A stretch of 64,000 nucleotides of DNA from Phlebiopsis flavidoalba (lineage: Eukaryota; Basidiomycota; Agaricomycetes; Polyporales; Phanerochaetaceae), in contig JAOCPU010000011.1 in the NCBI GenBank assembly GCA_035772785.1, positions 124,001 through 188,000 of the forward strand. Direction: 5' to 3'. Position numbers and translations under genes: made by a program. Positions 58,481-64,000 of this stretch are shown one piece after another. The notes beneath the pieces were generated by a model. It was not told where the DNA came from, searched no databases, and was given only the letters and a program-made list of their open reading frames with translations. Position 1 is the stretch's first letter. Every line of letters begins with the position of its first letter.

Positions 58481-60851
58481 TTACAAGACATGTCCTTCAC
58501 ACACATCTCGGCACAGGGACCACAAGTCGTGCAAGCGGCGTGTAACCTGACTTCTTTCACGCGATACCGGCCGTTGCTTGGTAGGCGAATCGCATCGCAG
58601 TTCAGAGAGCGCACAAAGATCCGAGTTCATTTCCGCTAGAGGTTGAGTTTCATGTATCATATCGAGAGCTACAAGATGGAAAGTAGGAGTATTGGTGACG
58701 GCATAGACAATAGATAGCCCGGCGCCCGGGGGTAGGAGGTCATCCAGGCTTGACACTGCAGCTAGAACGGAATATGCGTCGCAACAACCGTGCCGGGGAT
58801 TCACCTGAGGAGCGGGCTTCCCCTCGCGCGTATTGCCCCCCCCGGCAATGTACCCTGCACGATCCGAGCTGGGCACATCGTCATGCCACTTCCGCACCTT
58901 GAAGGCCTCTTCGTCAAAGGTTTCGTTAATCCGCGTCAGTCTTTTTGTGCAAGTTTTTTCGCGATAATAATACACAGTTTTTCACCGCCGTTATGGAGCG
59001 ATGGCCTTTGCCGGCGTCGTAGACCGTTCGGCGAAGACAGCGACGGAGGAGCAAGTAGTACATCACGGGTGCTTGAAGCGCGATTCGTGATCGGGGTGTC
59101 GAAGGTTACCTTTTGGTGGTCAAAGTTGGGGGGAGATTTTGCCAGAAAAGAGTAGCTGCATCGTGGTCCGCTTTGTCGCCAAGTCCGAATATCTTTTGTT
59201 CCCCGACCTCGCTCTCGATGTGGTCCGTCGTCGGTTGTGGTCTGTTGATTTCTCTGCTCTGAGTCTTTGCCATTACTATTTCCATCTTGTTCGGTCGGCC
59301 GTTTGACGTCCACGGGGAAACGTTGTAGGAAGGCTAGCAAAGATCGCCGCACCACGTAGCCTTTTTGTCCTGATATGACAACGCGCTGAGGGGGAAGGCT
59401 ATTCATGGTCCGTGAAGGGGTGCAATGAAGCAAGCGTTCCAGCTGCTGGAATTCGGCGTCCATCTCGCCTTCCTGCACAAAGGGGATCTCGATACCAGGG
59501 GCCACAGGCTGCTTCTCACCTTTGCGCATGAAAAGTCGATAATCTGAATGCGACCGTCGCGCCCAATGAGGATGTGTTGCAAGTGCGATGTTCCCGTGAA
59601 GAATCCCTGGTTGTGGATCGCACGCAGGGCTTTTCAAGACTCGTCCCTTGAGGTGATCTGGCATCCCTGGATGCGCGCTTGCATCCAGAAAAGACGGGTC
59701 GGGAACCTCTTAAAGTGAGATAAACGGACGTGTAGTCGATGAAAACGCCGATGAGCCGCGTAGTGAAGTGTTTAGCAAAGAATCCCAGAAGATGTTGGTC
59801 GGAATGGTACAACGAGGCCTAGAGTAGCGTTATGTTAAATTTTAATAAGCGAAAGGCGGTCGCGGCTACGGACCTCTCTGAACAGTCCTTTGATTTTGTC
59901 GCCCCTGACAAGGGCCAGCTCTTGCTTATGTAGATAAATTTTCGCCCGCATCTTCTCCTGACCTGAGCGTTTACGACGCCCGAAGTTCCATGACGCAAGG
60001 TCAAGAGGATCTTCGACTTGCGAATGGGGGTGGCCGACGGGCGGGCCAGTTGATTGAACCTGCGGGACGACCACCATTTCTTCGGCGGAAGCACATGTTT
60101 CGTCTTGTCCCTGTCCATGCCTCGTCCTTTCAACATCAGTCTTGTCGTCGTCCTCATCGTCGACGGCGCCGGTTCGGTCTCCTCCTCGTCGACCGTCTGG
60201 ATGGAAGGTCAGGAGGATTATGCGTGATAGGCACGTAGTACCATCCCGAGGATATTCACAAGTGCGATCAATGGCGGGGCCAGGAGAGGACGAGCGCTGG
60301 TACCATTCCTTCGCGTGGTCGTCGAGGGTCCGGTTTTACGCAGAATATTGTAGCCTTCGCTTTGGGCACGAGCTCGTCGGGCTCTTTTAGCCGGCTTTCG
60401 AGGTCGTGGAGACCTCCCATGGGCGAGGCCATCATCCCTGGGAAAGGCAGGCATCGCCTTTGTGGCCCGTGAGGATTGTCATGGATGCGGGTCGGTGTGG
60501 CTGCCGTAACAGCTGCAGTCCAGCCGGCATCACTTCATACAAGGAGGTACGGACGGTCGCGGTCGAACTTCCAGGGAGTAAGACTCTCTCTTGAATAGTT
60601 TGGCATGAGGCAGCAATGTTCACCTTGGAGAGAGGTTCAACACGTTGAACAATACTTGTCATGAACGGTCGAAACTTCACTTTGGTCATGTTCTGTGAGT
60701 GAACGTTAGCCCAATGCTCTTTGCCTTTTTTCATGGATCACACTCGGTCGAGTCCAGATTCAGCTGGAGTGCGGCCGACGACGGCAGGGCTGGCTCGCCT
60801 GGGCACGGTTTCCGCTGAGGGGTGGGCTTGCCTGGCAACATGTATATCCAT
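58481..60851 (-). CDS. Protein-kinase-like protein with atypical catalytic motifs
   Basis: A possible start is the ATG at 60849-60851 (MDIHVARQAHPSAETVPRRA). Then follow EHWANVHSQNMTKVKFRPFM, an acidic stretch AVDDEDDDKTDVE (about 60150), EKMRAKIYLHKQELALVRGD with KIKGLFREV (about 59960-59880), GFFAKHFTTRLIGVFIDYTS (about 59760), LDASAHPGMPDHLKGRVL (about 59680), LHGNIAL (about 59600), and after a one-base frame change ILIGRDGRIQIIDFSCAK. These resemble the catalytic loop and magnesium loop of a protein kinase, but with HGN in place of H-R/G-D and DFS in place of DFG. Then GIEIPFVQEGEMDAEFQQLE RLL. Downstream frames to 59000, and a further 164-codon frame at 58481-58975 (RKWHDDVPSSDRAGYIAGGG), may be C-terminal exons or a separate gene. 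It belongs to a poorly studied kinase-like group of basidiomycetes; activity is doubtful. Confidence 0.5.
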
Positions 60852-61929
60852 GTCCAGAGGACAGAAAAAGGGGTAAAGTTCACTAAATAATCGTCTTGCG
60901 CAGCAGGTTCGCTCTTTGACGATTAACAAACCTCGAGACGTTCGCCTATTCAGCGTGTGACTCTCGATGTTGTCCGGCCAGATCCAGCTTCTGGCTAGAT
61001 TTCGCCGTTGGTCAGAAAGGAGACCTTCGCCTTGTGATCGGCGCCCCCACTATAGATCGCAGAAAGATTCGCTGTTGGTCGCCGGGGGGTGCGATTTTTA
61101 GCAGAAATCCGCCACGGGAGTGGCTTTCGGTCGGCAGCAACGCTGGTCGCTGGGAAGTGTATGTGTGCTGATGTAACCTGGGAGCATGTTCCTGGGTGTA
61201 CTTACTCTGCCCCCGTGATCTGGGTGCCTACGGTAAGGTTGAATACATTAGATGAGGAGAGCCACGCATATCTTAGAAGTGTGACGAAGTTACTTACTGC
61301 CATTGCTCCGTACAGAAGCATAGAGGGAGTGGAGGCGATACCGCGGGAGCTGACGGAAATAGAGATTAGAAAGAGTTCTACGCGGGATTGGAGTGGCAGT
61401 AGGAGGAGAGGCCAACGTTGGTCAGAAACGAGAAATGTCGCGCCTTTATATAGAGCGTGGGCCTAGTCCATGGCCCCCGGCCGGTTTTGGAACCACGTTG
61501 TTCTCTTCTGTATGGGCCACACAAACAGCATTGCTTCCGCGGTTGTCAGTGCCACCAACGATTCCATGCTGGACACGGCGTGCGGTACGTCGTGGTCAAA
61601 GTCCGTAACCTGACGGGTGGTTCAATGAAGATCATGACAGACTTCGGAATTCCTGGGGTGCCGCAGAAGTCCGGTGGGCAAAGTAAGCGCCAGCTCAACA
61701 CGCGTTGAAAGGTGGTGCAATGTCACACATTGCGCTTGAGGGGGTTGACAAAGCTGAAAGTCCTGCGACAACAACTTACCGCTGTTTCAACAACTTGGAG
61801 CGGACTCAGAGTAAGTAGTGTAACGCATCCGGCAGGCATGGATCATAAGTGTCCTATATATTCCAGACTACAAAAACGGCAGAACAAACCATCACAATAA
61901 TATTCGGGGAACGAAAACACCACGCACGT
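60852..61929. other. Stretch between the kinase-like gene and the epsin gene
   Basis: A plus-strand frame at 61089-61466 (VTWEHVPGCTYSAP, LNTLDEESHAYLRSVTKLLT) reads protein-like but is not recognised. A second one at 61457-61708 is weaker. I see no splice or start support for either. Confidence 0.3.
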
Positions 61930-64000
61930 CTAGAACAGCAAATCATCCAACCCGTTCCCCGTGACGACGAAGGGGAGCCGCGCCCGACGGCCGCGCGCGC
62001 CAAACGACCCGAAGCCCGCCCCTGTCGGCGTGCTTCTTTTCTGCTGGCCCGCAACCCCCAGATATGCCCGCCTGCGCTTCTCGCGCTGCAAATCCTGTAT
62101 CGGTAAACTTCGCGGGCCCGCCGGCGTGCCTCTGGCTTGCTCGCGGACGAGGGCCGTGAGAGACATCGACCACAAGTCGTCGAAGGTTGCCGGGAGGGCT
62201 CGATGCCGGGCTTCGCAGGAGCCGCCGCCGCCACTGGTGCGCCACAAACCCATGGGTCCCCCGGCACGAGGAGCGGCAGTTGGCTGGGAGTCAGTGAATG
62301 ATCGGGGAAGTGTCGTTCGGGGTCATTGTGGGAGCCCATGTAAGAAGGGCACGGTTGGCTTGCATGGGAGGTGGTGAGCGCGGTCGTGGTAGGCGCCAGC
62401 ATGTTTAAGAGGGCCGGCGTTTGGCTGACCTGGCAAGTGTGGGATCTGTTGGACAGTAGGAGGATGCCATGGTTTGACGGGGGCGATCGCAGTGGCTGCT
62501 GGGCATGGATCCTTGGAAGACGTTGGCGGCAGACCAGCAGAGGGGAGGTGCCTGCTGGCGAATCATCGGAAGTCATCGTCCACTGGTTACGTCGCATTAG
62601 TTTGATTAACCGGCTCAATGAAAGGTAGCACGTACGCGCTGTCACACAGAAGAGGAAAAAGAAAGGAGAAAAAAAAAAACGGAAGCAAAGGCCGAGCGGC
62701 ACGAGAACAGTCAGAGACAGAAGGCAGCGTTTTATTTGGGTTCGTAGCAGCAGCAGGGGGCGCGGCGACCGGGGCGGCGAAATCGTCGTCCGTCAAAGTC
62801 AAGGAGGTTAGGTGCAGGCTCGGGAGCCTTGGCCTTAGCAGCAGGAGCAGGAGTGACGATTCAGTTGGTGTTGGACCGCGAGGGAGCAGGGGAAGATGCG
62901 GTCGGGGACCTCAGCCGAGTTGGAACGACGTGCAGACACAACATCATCGTCACCAGCGTCGTTATTCATCGTACCGTGCCTCCTCGTTAGGCGGAGTGCC
63001 CTAAATCGAACACTTCCGGCCCGCTGCTGTCACGGCCGTAATTGTCTGTAATCTGTAGCCCACAACATGAGCAAGAAAAAGCATTGAGCGAGGAAGATAC
63101 ACACGGACCTCGGGTGCTATAGTCGCCCTCCATAGTTCCCGCTCGCTGTCGCACTATATCCGCCGCCAGAGCCTCCATAGCCCAGACTCTCACTGCCGAA
63201 TCCTCTCCGTATCTACTACCAGACGCCCGAAGAAAAGCTCATCGCATCGTTTCCGGGTGCCCGTATATTTGTTCTTGTTGGCTTTTGCTTGCGGCCTCTC
63301 CCCAGTTTAATCTCTGCATCCACGGATTTTTCTCTACGTCGCCGAGGAGTTCGACAAGCTCCTTGGAACGGGTTGCGAACTGGGCACCGCTTCAATGGTC
63401 GTTATGGTCATGTTCACATGAAAAGCGTACCATTCAATCCCTGATCCTTGCCCTTGTCATCGATTTGATGTATTGTAAAAGTTGCGCACAACATTTTAAT
63501 GGTCGCGAGTGTGATGAGCGTGCATCATCTACGACGCTGTTCACTGCCATTTCTTGATGAGATACTCGAGCAGTTGTTGGAGGGCCTAGCGTTATTATAT
63601 GTTACGGTGAGTTGAGCGGAAAGGGAAAGAGGTTGACACTCAATCCTTGTAGATCTGTCGCCATTGTTTGGCCTCCTCTCCATGAATCGTGCATAGATGC
63701 ATGGCATGATTTCGTTGAAGTTTTGGCTACATTATGTTGGCGTTGTTCGGTACATTTGAAGCTGTATATACTTACAAGTTGAGGGTTCTAGACGGTTGAA
63801 CACGGATATGAGCGAGAAGTCAGTCCGGAGATGGGATCGGAACGTACCCTTGAGCAATTTCCTGCATTAGCTGTGGAACTTGCACCCCTGGTAGTCCAAT
63901 CAGCATCGGCTTAGGATCTCACTTGGACAGTCCATACCAGGGTTCGTCATTGGTTGCTTCCCGAACCTTTCCTTCCATTTCACTGACGTTAAGTACAGAA
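61930..64000 (-). CDS. ENT3: ENTH-domain epsin (Ent3/epsinR type), 5' end outside window
   Basis: Clathrin adaptor of trans-Golgi/endosome transport; the ENTH domain binds phosphoinositides and SNAREs, and the tail binds AP-1/GGA ears. On the minus strand from the right edge: NVSEMEGKVREATNDEPWYG, intron, LMQEIAQG, intron, NEIMPCIYARFME and KQWRQIYK (about 63700), LQLLEYLIK (about 63570), VVDDARSH, ATIKMLRNFYYID with DKGKDQG (about 63470), then KELVELLGDVEKI (about 63360) and KANKNKYTGT (about 63265). The ERVVDDARSH and KNKYTG signatures fit Ent3/epsinR rather than Ent1/2. The tail is Gly/Tyr-rich (about 63200), then TPAPAAKAKAPEPAPNLLDF (about 62850), DDDFAAPVAAPPAAATNPN, a Pro-rich part, TFDDLWSMSLTAL (about 62180), SIQDLQREK-like, PTGAGFGSFGA and the end GLDDLLF with a TAG at 61930-61932. 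Several single-base frame changes. The start codon lies just beyond 64000. Confidence 0.88.

Noticed and set aside
61854..62702. 282-codon minus-strand open frame
   Set aside because: It is a GC-driven shadow. The epsin C-terminus (TFDDLWSMSL...GLDDLLF) is read in a different minus frame over the same bases.
1..64000. CRISPR arrays, rRNA genes, telomeric repeats, integrated viral genes
   Set aside because: No regularly spaced repeats, no rRNA core sequence, no TTAGGG runs and no viral polymerase or capsid motif were seen.

Overview
This window looks like nuclear DNA from a basidiomycete fungus, probably Agaricomycotina. Genes are split by many short introns of about 45-70 bases with GT...AG ends, coding parts are moderately GC-rich, and the recognisable proteins are fungal (ALG11, GH37 trehalase, an ENTH epsin, an ABCC transporter, cytochrome P450, type-B carboxylesterases, a WDR7-like WD40 protein). 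There is no operon-like packing. Nearly every gene needs one or more frame changes inside an exon to be read as a full protein, while splice sites and family motifs stay intact. Because this also affects genes expected to be essential (ALG11), uncorrected indel errors in the assembly are at least as likely as true gene decay. Coordinates of multi-exon genes are therefore outer limits.

Layout. 1-0.7 kb: 5' part of a P450 (minus) running off the left edge. 3.1-4.6 kb: a rearranged carboxylesterase copy (minus). 5.9-7.4 kb: an F-box-like protein (plus). 7.6-9.7 kb: an unrecognised basic/acidic protein (minus). 10.2-12.1 kb: ALG11 (minus), divergent from a GH37 trehalase (12.9-15.9 kb, plus). 16.9-21.9 kb: two tandem carboxylesterase genes (plus). 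22-29.2 kb: a long stretch with no supportable gene, followed by a further esterase copy (29.2-31.7 kb, plus). 32-37.3 kb: poorly recognisable coding traces and a G-rich tract. 37.3-38.2 kb: a 901-bp inverted-repeat element with a TA target duplication, placed 45 bp from a tRNA-Ser(AGA) gene. 39.6-40.4 kb: a small secreted protein. 40.9-41.9 kb: a proline-rich hypothetical. 43.25 kb: a G/T-only tract. 43.7-48.9 kb: a WDR7/rabconnectin-3-beta-like WD40 protein. 49.9-56.6 kb: a full ABCC transporter. 57.1-57.9 kb: a DUF202 membrane protein (minus). 58.5-60.9 kb: a kinase-like protein with atypical catalytic motifs (minus). 61.9-64 kb: an epsin of the Ent3/epsinR type (minus), whose start lies just outside the right edge.

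How the genes relate. The main shared theme is the carboxylesterase family: four related copies in 28 kb, one inverted, with different nucleophile-elbow sequences and different states of integrity. Two genes act in membrane traffic (the epsin, and the WDR7-like protein, whose animal relative works with the V-ATPase). The esterases, P450 and ABCC transporter fit a detoxification or secondary-metabolite setting, but co-location alone does not prove a pathway. I see no CRISPR, rRNA, or intact autonomous transposon.
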